Shown: in pieces, positions 1-11,031 of the stretch
Numbering within the stretch: position 1 is the stretch's first letter
How the letters are laid out: each line of letters begins with the position of its first letter
Assembly (NCBI GenBank): GCA_023627715.1
Contig: JAMAHW010000005.1
Coordinates: 434,001-498,000, forward strand
Direction: 5' to 3'
Origin: Periconia sp. R9002
Lineage: Eukaryota; Ascomycota; Dothideomycetes; Pleosporales; Periconiaceae
Length of the DNA stretch: 64,000 bases
Translations under genes and position numbers: made by a program
Notes under the pieces: generated by a model
What the model was told of the DNA's origin: nothing
The model's input: the letters and a program-made list of their open reading frames with translations, nothing else
The model's database searches: none

Positions 1-1007
1 TAAGCTTACTCGTACGCGCAGGCATATGTTGTGGTATCAATCGGCCGGAAAGTTTGGGGTCGAGAGGATGTCGTCCGCTGGGTGTACGGGTGTGCATCAA
101 CGGCCTGTGACCTGGGGGACCACGACGTTGTTGCGAAGGTATGTCAGAGGCATATTGAAGGATATTATCGACCGATATTAATTTCGCTCCTCCTGCGTGC
201 GGACGTTGGCCGGTCGACTGTCGCTGTACTGGCGGTCGAAGATTGGTGTCTCTAGCGTCTGTCATCAACACGGTAGGCCCTCTTTTGCTTTTGGCCGTTG
301 TCGGGACGCTCATCGTGGAGGGAAATGGCGTTCGCTGTTGCGCAATTGATTGGGAGTGGACAAGAAGGGCTATGCACGGCTGAGACCATTGGGCGGCAGC
401 AGCTAAGAATGAGTGACGGTCTCCACCAGAAGTGAAAGCTCCGCAGTTCAGGTTCACGTCATTAGAAAGCTCGGACCACCTCCATTTCAACGTTCACTGC
501 ACGTTATTGTGCCCTGCAGCCATCACAAATGCGCTAATTGATCATACACATGGCAACGAATTTACTAGCATTTCCCTTTCAGCTAGATGTACCAACGAGT
601 AGCAGAGGCTACTCTATTCCGAGAGATGATATCTCCAAGAAAGAAATTCCCGAGGTTAATAGTTCCCCAATCCCAGTGGGAGGAAAACGAAGAAAAGAAA
701 AGAAAGTAAAGAAAGGCCCCAGAAAACAGACATTTGTCTGCATAGTAGCTGGCCCGAGGATGGTGCTGAACCGGGCACCCATTTCACCTTGACACCCCTC
801 TCCGCTATCCAGACAATTATCAATCGATCATGCCCAGTCAATCCATCTTCAGTCCATCTTCAGTTCACCTTCAGTCCACCTTCAGTCCACCTCGACCCCA
901 TCATCTTTGAATGTTCAAACCACAGAACGCTTAGGAAACGACAAAAGAAATTGGGAATGTAGGGAATTGGCATTAAAGGTTCAAACAGGAAAGAAAGCTG
1001 GCCTACC
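1..1007. other. Left-edge non-coding stretch
   Basis: No convincing gene is seen. Short open frames here lack family motifs and overlap on both strands. The right part is the 3' flank of the minus-strand RGS gene. A short tandem repeat lies at about 839-893. Confidence 0.5.
839..893. repeat. 11-bp tandem repeat
   Basis: About four and a half imperfect copies of the unit TCCATCTTCAG (variants TTCACCTTCAG and TCCACCTTCAG) lie head to tail. Visible directly; function unknown. Confidence 0.75.
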
Positions 1008-2199
1008 TTATAGTCGCTTGCCAGGAACGAAGATGAACAGGCAGCAGATGGCTGCATCGACCACGATGAACATTCCTAGCAAGGAGAGTGACCTGGTGGT
1101 GAGCGTCTTCTTGACGAAAGGTTCTCGTATAGGGTTGAAATCCATCAACGTGTACTCACTGAACCCAACGAGAGCAATGAGAGGATCCAGCATGTACTGA
1201 TGGGTGAAGATAAGGTAAATTGCGACCGTAAAGGGGAGGATGATCTACTTTCGTTAGCAATCAAAATGACAAGCACGAATCTTACATACCCAGCACCGAG
1301 TCGCCCTGGACTCATCCAGGAATATGAGAATGAATGCAGTCCACACCGCACCAAAGAAGCTGATCAAGCCAATGATGAGACGGACCATCATGCTCTGCGG
1401 GACAAGATTGCCTAATCCTTTGCTCTGGAGGAATCCAGGGAATGCGTCGCGCTCCATGGCTTGAAACACATAATCCTTGGCAGCATCGAACAGTTCGGGA
1501 TCGCTTCGCTGGTCTGGCCCCTCGATAGCATCTTGGACTTCGTGAAGAATGCTTTGGGGAATAATAATCTCCCTCTCCGAGCCAGGTAGAAGGTAGGTGT
1601 AAAGAATTTTTTCGGCAGAGGCGCGCAAGTCTTCCCTGCGGGGCTGATTGTCACCACCTGACGAGTTTTGGTTGGGGGAACTTGAATCTCCGGGCGAGTT
1701 TGTATCCAATGTCATGAAGCTTGGGCGAGGTGGACGCTCGCCTGACCGGTTGCTTCCCAAACTGTTCTGAGGCGAGTGTTGGCGACTTCCATTGTCTGAT
1801 CGGAGGAATGCCGACAAGCGTTGATCCGATACATTGTTGTTCTTCTCTCCTATAGGATATGCCGATCCCTCGCCAGCGTTGTCGAACATATACGAGGAAC
1901 GCTTGCTCTTCTCCGCCTCGGGGGTGTCCTCAATCACCGACCTATGTAACCGGCGCACGTAGAGGCGACATAGCTGGAGATGCTGGGAGACGTCGAGCCT
2001 ACTGGAGTTAGAATCTGCAAACTATCGTGCGGTTCATGGAAACCAACCAAAAGTCAAGATAATCAACCGATCGCTGCTGGTCGCGCATGAATATGTAGAA
2101 GGAAAACAGGTCGAGCGGCGCAACCGTCTTGCGACTCAAGACTTCGAAAAGGTTTGGAAACCGATTGCGGTTAAGATCCGAGACAGAAGATACAGACAT
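1008..2199 (-). CDS. rax1: RGS-domain membrane protein, RAX1-like
   Basis: Predicted regulator of G-protein signalling anchored in a membrane. Three exons are inferred: 2199-2048, 1998-1290 and 1196-1008 (introns 49 and 93 bp), giving 349 residues; the first junction completes a Trp codon (TG|G) and the second is phase 0. The N-terminal half is a split RGS domain: LFEVLSRKTVAPLDLFSFY near residue 16, then, after a Ser/Pro/Asn-rich insert, a second helical block ending about residue 260. Three hydrophobic segments follow, the last near the C-terminus, which ends FVPGKRL. An RGS domain followed by C-terminal membrane spans is the architecture of yeast Rax1 (bud-site selection) and its mould homologues, which act in polarity and G-protein signalling. 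Divergently transcribed from the oxygenase gene at 2971. The RGS fold is clear; the orthology to Rax1 is inferred from architecture. Confidence 0.85.
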
Positions 2200-2970
2200 G
2201 CTGGCGGAGGACTCGCTGCGCGGCGAGGTGGGCGGTTTTTACGCAATTGCGCCGGATGTCGAAGGGCTTTAGGAGTCTCGCAGATTAACAGGAGGCCGGA
2301 GCCCCAGGGTGCGGGTCGTTAAGGCTCCTTATGCGCGGGCGTAGTATAGAAGCAAGTGGATGAATACAGTGAGTAGTCGAGGTGGAGAAAGGCGGGAGGG
2401 CGTAGAGGGCGTAGAGGGGCGTAGATGGAGAGGGTGAGTGCGACAGCAAACGCTCAATCGGGGTGGAATCAAGAGTGAAGTCGGGAAATGAGGTCTTGGT
2501 CTTGGCGCGGTCACTGGGAGCCAGCAACGGAGTGGCTTGCAGCGGCGCACTAGCCAGTAGCGTGCGACGCGACAAGCAGCCTGGGCCAAGTTTGTTTATT
2601 TGTACAAGCTCGCGACCGCGACAAGCCGTAGTAAGTGGGAATTGGTATTGTTGTCAGTGCTGATGATGGGCGAGGCTGTCAATGATGGTGTCGTGCATTG
2701 GGGAATACGAGGGGAGCGGGGATCTGAAACAAAATTGATTGATCAATGTTGGCTGCGGTGAGCAGCCTCACTTGAAAGGCTGTGTACAATGTACCTACAT
2801 GTAGGCACTAGTTGCCTCGCAAGACTAACGCCGCAAGGACGCACTCCAGGCAACAACCATCCACTCGGGCATAAATACAGTGCGCGCACGTACTTTCAGC
2901 AACTACCGTGTTCATAGTGTCATTTTGTTCTAGTTGCATATATTACCAAAATTTTCATCCTTTCAAGACC
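2200..2970. promoter_or_regulatory. Divergent promoter region (RGS gene / oxygenase gene)
   Basis: About 770 bp between the divergent starts at 2199 and 2971. An ATAAATA element near 2871-2877 lies about 95 bp before the oxygenase ATG and is a plausible TATA box. A palindromic TACCTACATGTAGGCA-like motif occurs near 2792-2807. Overlapping open frames on both strands at 2285-2660 show no family features. Confidence 0.4.
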
Positions 2971-3763
2971 ATGGCTGCTACTACAACACGAGTATCATTT
3001 CCTGACGGTTTTCTAGATGGACCAGCCCCTAACATGACCAGAACCAAGATAGACTTTGAAAAAAATGGTCTTCCATTCAAAGACAACTGGGCAGTGGTAC
3101 TTGACGGCGTTCTTTCCCAAGACGAATGCAGGACATTGCTGAATGTCGTTGAATCGACAGTCGATGGCGAGTGGGAAAGAGCCATGGTGAACGTCGGTGG
3201 GGGCTTTCAAATGTTATATGAGGACACCCGTAAATGCGGACGCATCATATATGACGATGAAGAACTTGCAGCAAAGCTATGGGAAAGAGTCAAGCCTGCA
3301 GTTCCTGAGATTCATGTCCTACACGACTGGGAACGAGTCACTGGCCTCGGTCCATGGAGACATAACGAGACGTGGAAGTTGACCCGATTGAATGAGAGGC
3401 TAAGGTTTCTCAAATACGTTGGAGGCGAATATTTCAAAGGTAGATGAAGATGCACACCGTTGGGAAGGCCGTGCTGACCTTGGTGCAGCCCACTGTGACG
3501 GAAGTTACGAGACTCCCGATCGCAAGGAGCGTTCGTATTTTACTTTGCATCTATATCTCAATGATGCTGCGGACGAAATGGAAGGAGGCGCAACAATCTT
3601 CCATGATTGGACGATGACACAGGAATTAGCGGTAGAACCCAAAGTTGGCCGAGTATTGATTTTCCAGCATCGCGATCTTCTTCATTCTGGGGGAGATGTC
3701 TTGAGCGGCGTCAAATATACTGTGCGGACAGACATCATGTACACGAAGGACTTGGAAGCGTAG
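2971..3763 (+). CDS. Prolyl 4-hydroxylase-like 2OG-Fe(II) oxygenase
   Basis: Predicted Fe(II)- and 2-oxoglutarate-dependent dioxygenase of the prolyl 4-hydroxylase alpha-subunit fold. Two exons, 2971-3439 and 3489-3763, joined across a 49-bp phase-1 intron, give 247 residues. The metal triad is visible: H158 and D160 in the motif HCDGSY, and H222 in LLHSGGD; K232 in GVKYTVRTD is the expected 2-oxoglutarate carboxylate ligand. The intron falls immediately before the HxD motif. No signal peptide follows from the ATG at 2971; an upstream in-frame codon at 2908 would add 21 residues, but the chosen ATG has a good ACCATGG context. Substrate unknown; fungal relatives include cytosolic proteins that do not act on collagen. 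Family assignment firm, role not. Confidence 0.88.
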
Positions 3764-5210
3764 ACGAAGAATGCCATGGATGGACTCAACTGATGGCAAG
3801 CCGTTGCCTCGAAAACGATGAATGAATGGCATAGCATAACTTTATATTAGTAGTATCCTCGAACAAAAAAATGAGAACAATTGAGACTTACAAGAGAAGA
3901 GGAAATTTGAACGGCCTGTCCATCCAGAGTAATCAGAATCGAATTATACTGTCCCTCTTTCACCAAAACTACTCGAGGTCAAGCACGCTGCGTATTGCAC
4001 TACAGTGTTACTCCGCAGAGCACACAATCTTCGCACCGACTTCCATAGGGACACCAGTCCACGCAATCTCCGTCGCCGGCGACTGGCTTTCTGGGCCCTG
4101 AGTTTTCTGATGCCGAATGCAGACGTGAGTCACGCCAGGCCCTTACAGGCAGTCGTACCGCACTCGCGAGGCGAGGCGGTAGAAGAAGTTGAAGATTACT
4201 CCGAATTTCTCATTTGCATGGTATGACAACTCGAAGAATATCCGAGCGTCTGTTTGTGAGCAAAGAAACGCAGCTTTGGACAGACAGGCCGTTGCAGAAA
4301 GAAAGCTCTAGGCGGCGTTTGAATTATTTTGTAGCATCGGAGACACTAGGCAAAACGTTAATCCGTGGGGGGCTTGGCGCCCCAAGGGATTACATTTTAC
4401 TCAGGGAGAACATTTGATTGGCTACAAGATGAATTTCGCAAGAGACGTTGCCAAAATTTGGTATCGAATCACCTATCACTCGTTATCATATACAGTCATT
4501 TTATTTACAGGGCGCTGAGTGCAATTGCAGATTCTTTTAGGTTTTACTCCTATCAGAAACAGCTTATTTCAACTACATCGACCTTACAGGCGTTCACATG
4601 ATAGGCAAAGGCCAATCTGTCAAGCCACTAGAGCACCCAGCAATGCACACAGTGCTTTCAGTTGGTTGAAGGTGTCATCCTATTCCTTGTATTATTCCAT
4701 TACCAATAAAATGTCAATGAAAGCAAGAGACAATTTAGTTCACAACGGCCATTCCGTCCTCAATATCGCGATGCGCAGCTCCACACGGAATTGTGCTGGC
4801 CACGGCCACTGCCAGAGGAGAAATTTGGTGCATCATTGTCCCATGAGATGCCATCATTAGTTAACATTGTAGCAACTGTAAGATCGTGAGCCTAGGTCGC
4901 GGCTAGATATCGTCTAGCTCCCGAAAGAATCGTTAGTAAAGTTATGTCCGCCGATTTTTGTCATTGAGTGAAAAACACGTGTTTGGCTTGTGAATGGGCG
5001 TGCTATACCGGCGGAAGATCGTATAGTAATTACACATACATGCAATTGTTAGACACGATTAGTGTGGAACTCAGTTGCTGAAATCATGAAATCGCTTCTG
5101 AAATTGCAATAAACTACTGTATTTCTCAGTGCTGGAGTCCTTGACAAATTCTGGTTTGCGGAACTTACGTAGGAAACAAACTAGACTTTATTGTGGTTTC
5201 CGAGTAGCGT
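3764..5210. other. Convergent intergenic stretch
   Basis: About 1.45 kb between the 3' ends of the oxygenase gene (+) and HET-domain gene (-). Lower GC than the flanking exons, with no gene recognised. An imperfect palindrome lies at 4359-4392. Confidence 0.5.
4359..4392. repeat. Imperfect GC-rich palindrome
   Basis: The left arm TAATCCGTGGGGGGC and the right arm GCGCCCCAAGGGATTA pair with about three mismatches around the GGCGCC core. It could be a terminal fragment of a mobile element or a structured 3' end. Directly visible; meaning unknown. Confidence 0.55.
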
Positions 5211-7436
5211 CTATACTAGCACAATGTCTCGAGGCGTCCCAGGTAAAAGCTCCTCCATCTCAATTCCAGGCTGTATGTTTGTATTTATACTCACATATCC
5301 TATCCTTCTGTACATTCTTTTCTCGGCATCTACTATTTTTAATACCAAGCCTACGCTGGTTATAAAATCTAAGCCTGTTACGAGAGTGGCTTTGACCTCA
5401 TACGCATATAGAATAATTACATCGAATTTTTGATCGTAAATCTCGCTTTCATTCGATATTTCACACAGGAAGTCGGGATCTATCCAGCTGATTTTTCCAT
5501 AGCGATTCCTTGGTAAAAGAATGTGATCAAAGCGGCCGCATAGGTGGATAGAGCCGCGAGCAGGTTTGGAAACAAGGGGTCGTCCTGTCCATTCGATATC
5601 GAAACTGTGCGCTTTTGCTTCGTATCGATATTTCAGCTCACTGCGTCGTTCGTCCGCTGTCATGGCATACGCAGAACTATCGCTCCAAATGCCATTTACG
5701 AGCACATCACCGTGTGGAAAGTTTAACCAAGTCCATGACGGGTGTCTTGGTTCTACCGGCCGTCTCAATGGCTTTCTATGGTCCCAAGAAGCTGACCACG
5801 CAAGGTGAATATGGAGATCTCTATCCCACATTCCAAATACAGGTTCATCATTCGTGAGGCTCCGATAATGCTCAGTAACTCCGGCAAAAGCCGCACAGCG
5901 ATCAGAGGGATTGGTCAGAGTGCGTTTCTGGTACTCGTTGATCCATGTCCACCACTGCCACCTGATGGAGGTGAGCTCAGGCTTCGGTGGGAAAATGTAG
6001 TCTGGAACATGACTAGGGAGAGCGTCATTATGCCACGTTTGACAATCTTTCCGTCTAGTATCCATTGTTCCATCCTCTGATTCCACTTTCGTGGCACACT
6101 GCCAGAAGAGTTGGGATTGCGTGGTATGAAGGATGCGGTGGGAAAGAACTTTTTCTTGAAATATCCACGCTCGTTTGTGGACAGGTGAATCCCTGAAAAG
6201 GTTCATCATTTTGTATTCATTCGATACATCCTCGGGTTCTAAACGCATAGCAAAAAATCCCGCTGGCCTCTCCGCAGTCCTTCGATTCACTGTGAATAAT
6301 TTGGCAGGCGTTAACGGATTCGAGATACCGCATCCCTCGGTTGAATTCGATGCCTCTGACGCAGAAATCGTCATCAGAGCGTCTTTGAAAATACCCGCCA
6401 TTTTTGAGGATTCTCTTGCCCAGTCAACTGCGTTGCCCTGTATGATGCAGAGGCAGTCTATCCACAGATAACGGCAGCGCAACGCACTGGTGATTTCAAG
6501 AGCTTCTCGAAAGGTTTTGGGGAGCGTCGAGACGTCTATGTTCTTGTGGTAGGCTTCCAGCTTCTCCGCTGTCAACTTCGCTTCAATTTCGACATTTCCC
6601 CAGCAGTGAGTAAGTACAAAGTAAGGGGAATGATTCTGGGTTGAGTCTTGACTGAAAGAAACAAGCCGGACATGCAACTCCCCATCACCGGAGGTGACCT
6701 CGAGTATACGAGCAGCGACGGAGGTTTGGGCCCCCGACACGTACTTGCACTTCGGGTGATTCTCTCGGCATTCCTCGAGCCACTCGAGAACAGTATCTTT
6801 CCTTAGGGCGAAGTTTATGGGACCAGGATGACTCCATATAGCGCGTTGAGAGCCTTTTGCTTCATTTCCCCATGCTCTGAAATCCCTCCGTATCCAGCTC
6901 GTATAAAGGTTGAAAGCTGTATAATCCTCTTCCCTTCCCCAGTCGTTCACTACGACTCGTATCTTCAGCTTCTGCACCAATGTTGTTTCTGACTCGTGAT
7001 TTCTAGCTTGTAGTGTTACCCACGGTACTCGTGCCTGATGTGGAAGCCCCTCACTGATGTCTTCGGCAAAGGGTGTCAAGATGAATCGACAAAACGTGCA
7101 TTTTTCGCCGCACTTGATCACGTCTTGTAAAGTGTCGTGAACTCTCACTGTGACTTCAGATAGCGATTGTACGACTTCCAAACAAGGTTTGCAGAAGCTT
7201 TCAACATCGCAAGGCAATGAATGCCCATCGGCGTTTGCGACAGTGTCGAGCATGACCTGAGACCAAGACTTGATATTTGTGGTGAATGTATCATTCGATT
7301 TCGGGATATGAAAATTGGGATGCTTGAGGGAAGGGGGGATGTTCAAGGGTGTTTCATTGTCACTCAGATGAGATATCGCTCCTTTGTAGCCGCCTGGTGA
7401 TGTGTGGCCTAGTATGCATGTCCCTCCGAGGAGCAT
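5211..7436 (-). CDS. HET-domain (heterokaryon incompatibility) protein
   Basis: Uninterrupted frame of 741 residues. The middle carries the HET signature in order: FVLTHCWG, the LPKTFREALEITSALRCRYLW stretch (first part LPKTFREALEI), WIDCLCIIQ and the MAGIFKDALMTISAS block. HET domains trigger programmed cell death after fusion of genetically different hyphae. The N-terminal part has two cysteine groups, FCKPC and CGEKCTFC, a common zinc-ribbon-like lead in fungal HET proteins. The start at 7436 gives the longest product; an internal Met at 7253 (residue 62), just before the Cys-rich part, is an alternative. The gene lies 476 bp downstream of a het-C homologue on the same strand, which recalls Neurospora pin-c next to het-c. 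The C-terminal third has no recognised domain. Confidence 0.9.
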   Translation of the reverse strand: MLLGGTCILGHTSPGGYKGAISHLSDNETPLNIPPSLKHPNFHIPKSNDTFTTNIKSWSQVMLDTVANADGHSLPCDVESFCKPCLEVVQSLSEVTVRVHDTLQDVIKCGEKCTFCRFILTPFAEDISEGLPHQARVPWVTLQARNHESETTLVQKLKIRVVVNDWGREEDYTAFNLYTSWIRRDFRAWGNEAKGSQRAIWSHPGPINFALRKDTVLEWLEECRENHPKCKYVSGAQTSVAARILEVTSGDGELHVRLVSFSQDSTQNHSPYFVLTHCWGNVEIEAKLTAEKLEAYHKNIDVSTLPKTFREALEITSALRCRYLWIDCLCIIQGNAVDWARESSKMAGIFKDALMTISASEASNSTEGCGISNPLTPAKLFTVNRRTAERPAGFFAMRLEPEDVSNEYKMMNLFRDSPVHKRAWIFQEKVLSHRILHTTQSQLFWQCATKVESEDGTMDTRRKDCQTWHNDALPSHVPDYIFPPKPELTSIRWQWWTWINEYQKRTLTNPSDRCAAFAGVTEHYRSLTNDEPVFGMWDRDLHIHLAWSASWDHRKPLRRPVEPRHPSWTWLNFPHGDVLVNGIWSDSSAYAMTADERRSELKYRYEAKAHSFDIEWTGRPLVSKPARGSIHLCGRFDHILLPRNRYGKISWIDPDFLCEISNESEIYDQKFDVIILYAYEVKATLVTGLDFITSVGLVLKIVDAEKRMYRRIGYVSINTNIQPGIEMEELLPGTPRDIVLV

Positions 7437-7912
7437 GGCTGAGCGACAAGGGTGTTTGTTCTCAGCGAATCAGCCTCGCCTTTCAATCCTTTGGCCCCAC
7501 GAGTGTTTCGTGTATGCATACAACGTAAAATATCAAGCCACTTAACAGTGATGGGAGGCTCATTGACTGTTCTGCCTTGCTTGTACAAGCTGAATTGACT
7601 GCTGTCAGTTGACACGACCGAGCCAACTGAGACTTATCTCCATTGCACCGTGACTTCACGATTATCTATGCCCACGTATGCTACAGGAGCCAATTTTGTG
7701 TCTACAATTGGTGGACAGCATCCTAGTGCTTGTTCTACCAACAGTAGAATAGGGCAAGGTAAGAATCACGATGATCAAGGTAGTATATATGCCCTGCAAC
7801 ATATTGAGATGAAAGGAACGAATGAAATTGAGCTCAAAACCCAGGTTGACGTCAAAGTAGCTGGTAAGACGTTTCAAAAGCATCTGCGTAACTCAAGAGC
7901 CAACGCACTTGA
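7437..7912. other. Intergenic between het-C and HET-domain gene
   Basis: This 476-bp stretch must hold the 3' end of het-C and the promoter of the HET-domain gene, both on the minus strand. Overlapping short frames show no coding signal. Confidence 0.5.
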
Positions 7913-10900
7913 TCAATCCCTGGGGCTGTATTCCTCATCTCCTCCGTATCCACCAGATCCGCTGTAACCCCCTCCGCCGCCATACTGCTGCCTGCGCTCA
8001 CCATACTCATCCTCATCGCGGCGACCACTTCCATATCCAGACTGTTCTTGGCGGTCACCATAGTCTGAGCGCTCCTGGCCATAACCGCCACCAGATCCAT
8101 AAGAGTCTCCACCATATCCAGAGCTCTCTTGGCGGCCGTAACCGGAACTTTCTTGACGGCCATAGCCACCACCCCCTGCGTTATAAGAATCGTTCCCGTA
8201 CCCAGAGCTTTCTTGACGGCCATAACCCCCACCGCCGCTAGAACTGTAAGAGTCTCCTCCATATCCCGAGGACTGCTGGGCACCGCTGGAGGTGTAAGAA
8301 TCCCCTCCGTATCCGGAGCGTTCCTCGCGGCCATACCCGCCGCTACCACCGTAGCCACTGCTTTCATAATCTTGACGACGCTCGTTTCCGTAACCGCTCC
8401 CCTGGGAGTAGTCACCCGAGCGCCGTTTTGGACTTTTGCTCTTTCGTTTGTGCTCCCCTGAACGGCGGCGGTTGTCATCATCTCCAGAGTCTTCATATTC
8501 ACTGCCATGTTTCTTGTGCTTTTTTTCCTTTTTCTCCTTATGTTGGCGTTCTTTATAATCGTCTTCGTCATCAGATCTCTCATTTCCAGATCCAAACTTT
8601 TTGCCGTGTTTTCTAGATGTTCGTTAGGACATGCGCTAAATTGTAGGTCAATAGACTTACTTCTTTTCCTCTTTGTGGTGGCCTCCGTAACTATCATAGC
8701 CTTCACGACGCTCCTCGGATTGCCATGAAGACTGGGTTTCGTAGCGGCGTTCCTCACGACTCTCGTAACCGCCCGAACCGCCGTAGCTAGAAGTCTCAAC
8801 ACGCTGCTGGTAGCTATAAGAGCCTTGCTCATCTTGTTCTTGTCGGGAGTAGTCCTCGCGGCGACCTCCACCGGAATACTGGGTTTGACTGTACTGTGCT
8901 TGCCCATAACGTTCAGAGTCGTCGCGTGACTTTTTCTTATGATGACCGGACTCAGAGTAAGATTGTGTGTAAGAGCCATCATCGCCATGCTTTTCGCTCT
9001 TCTTACTCTTCTTTTCGTCATCTCCAAAAGCACCACCGAGCAAAGAGTTCCCAAGCCCTCCTACCAACCCTCCAACGACGCTCCCCAAAGCACCACCACC
9101 AACAGCTTCGCTAGCCATCTTACTAGCTTGGTTGCTGACCTCATTAAATTGATCGTTGCCGCCATTTTTGCCACCTTTCTTGCCGCCACTCCCAGAAAAG
9201 TTATTGGCCATCCCGAGAGGTTTACCGCATCCATGACCATGATCCGGGTCTCCCTGATGATTCCTATTTTGTTGTACGCCTTCACGGCTCAGCTTGTCTC
9301 TCAACTCCGTTCGGTGTTCACGACCTTGAGATTGCCACCACTCGTCTACCACGTTGAACATGATCTGACGTCCCCTAGCTGCGGGATCTCTATCGCTCAA
9401 GGGTTGAGCGGGGTGGTGAAATACACCCCGAATAATGGTATCAATCGTTTGCTCTGGATCAGCCTCGCCATCCCAGCAGGCAACGATTTGAGGAACAGCC
9501 CATGCAATAGTAGCGGACGCAACACGTCCAGCAGTTCCATTCAAAATGTTACTAAAGTGATCTTTTGAAAGCATACTGTGAGTGGGGTCGGTGGAATTGT
9601 CATCATTAAAGACAATGTGCTGCTTCTCGCGTGAGCTAGCAATGACTTCGCTTGAACCTGTCTCTAGCTCCATCTTGACTTGGTCGAGGATAGGAAGAAC
9701 AAAAGGGGCCAAAAGACTGAATACGAAGATGCTAACTTGTTCCTGTACCTGCTCGATGAGGTCTGGGATGATGGGAACATTCTCGATGAACTCAGATATG
9801 GACTGCATGATTTCGTCGTGGAATTCCATAATAGGGTAGATTTGCTTGACAAGTTCACCAATTTGTTGAGTGAATTCCTCGGGTTCCTTTGGAGAAATCT
9901 TCATATTCCCCATTTGGGCGGCTTGTGCGTTTTGCTCGAGCTCATCGGCCTTTCCTGCCTGATCTTTGCCTCCGAAAATTCCATCTGGCAGTTTACTCAG
10001 TAGGTCTTTGATTGCGCTCTTATTTTCCTTGCGGTTAGCATCGTTGATAGCGCCCTCAAGTTCTTGAAGCTCGGATTGTGTGGCCTTGTCAGATATTTCA
10101 CCACAGACAGAATGTAGGAAATCCACACCGCCAAAAGTACCGGTGACAATTGGGTATTTTGGTCCGTTGACACCTTGTACGCGAAACATGGCATTGCGGC
10201 CAACGTGTGGGAAGATAGGTTTTCCACCCTCGCGTAGACGCTCGTCTATTTCGATCAAAGCAAGCTCAACGTAATTGGAGTGGGCAGCATAATCTTCGAG
10301 ACAGTGTGTTGCCGTTCCGAGCAGACGCAGAGCCTCGTAGAAATCGGGACCACGGCCACCAGATCGTTGACCTAGGTCGATGCATCGTCGAAGTAGGTTA
10401 CGGACCATTCCTGCTGATGTTGTAATACCCAGATCTTCGGACGCAATGTAGTTCTTCAAGCCATTGCGTTCGTCAACGCTCAGTTCTCGGCGTTCGTCAA
10501 CGGGACCTCGAAGGCGGCGATCGTATTGTCGTGCGTCAATGTTGTCTGCATAGTCCTGGTGGCAGGTGTCAGTACGTGAACCATGAGCGACAGAGAGCAG
10601 GCCTAACTTACTTTGGGGTTATCGATGTGTTCCTCGGGGAGATAGCACCCAAGCCTGTCTCGGGTGACCTCAAACTCTTTGGTTCCATAGCCAAAACTCA
10701 GAAATCCAAGCACCCAAAGCAAGATGCGGATGGCCTCGGCAGAAACCATTTTGACTGTGCCAACATCGACAGCTTGAGAGTAGTCGCGAAGCCAGTTGCC
10801 GAAGTAAACTCTCTTGACATCCATCTTGGAGAACTTCTTGCCAGTCCGAGAGCTGATCAGCAGTGTGAGCAGAGTGTCTTCTATATCTCCATGGCGCCAA

Positions 10901-11031
10901 CGTTGCCCTTCAATGGCGCTCGTGCTGGCAATGTTGCCCGCGCCAAAAGCTGCCGCTGGACGTGCCCACAGAACCAGCAGAATCAAGCATGGCAGCCAAA
11001 TGGAGCTTGATGGGATGAGATTGGGGGCCAT
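7913..11031 (-). CDS. het-C: Heterokaryon incompatibility protein Het-C
   Basis: Homologue of Neurospora HET-C, a secreted or surface-associated glycine-rich protein whose polymorphism decides vegetative compatibility. Three exons are inferred: 11031-10612, 10555-8661 and 8612-7913 (introns 56 and 48 bp, canonical GTAAGT donors), giving 1004 residues. A signal peptide (Leu-rich core, AAAFGAG end) precedes conserved blocks: GQRWRHGDIEDTLLTLL, KRVYFGNWLRDYSQAVDVG, FGYGTKEFEVT, CYLPEEHIDNPKDYADN, GLKNYIASEDLGI, LLGTATHCLEDYAAHSNYVE and VTGTFGGVDFLHSV. The region after DKATQSELQELEGAI, near residue 300, matches the segment where Neurospora alleles differ. The last exon is a low-complexity tail with many SSGYGG, GRQE and GGDSY repeats after a Lys-rich KKHKKHGSE part. 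The ATG at 11031 starts the signal peptide; an in-frame ATG at 11136 is possible. Confidence 0.94.

Noticed and set aside
7852..9054. 400-codon minus-strand frame overlapping het-C
   Set aside because: It is a shadow frame of the repeat-rich het-C exons; its product is a Met/Thr/Arg-biased sequence without motifs.
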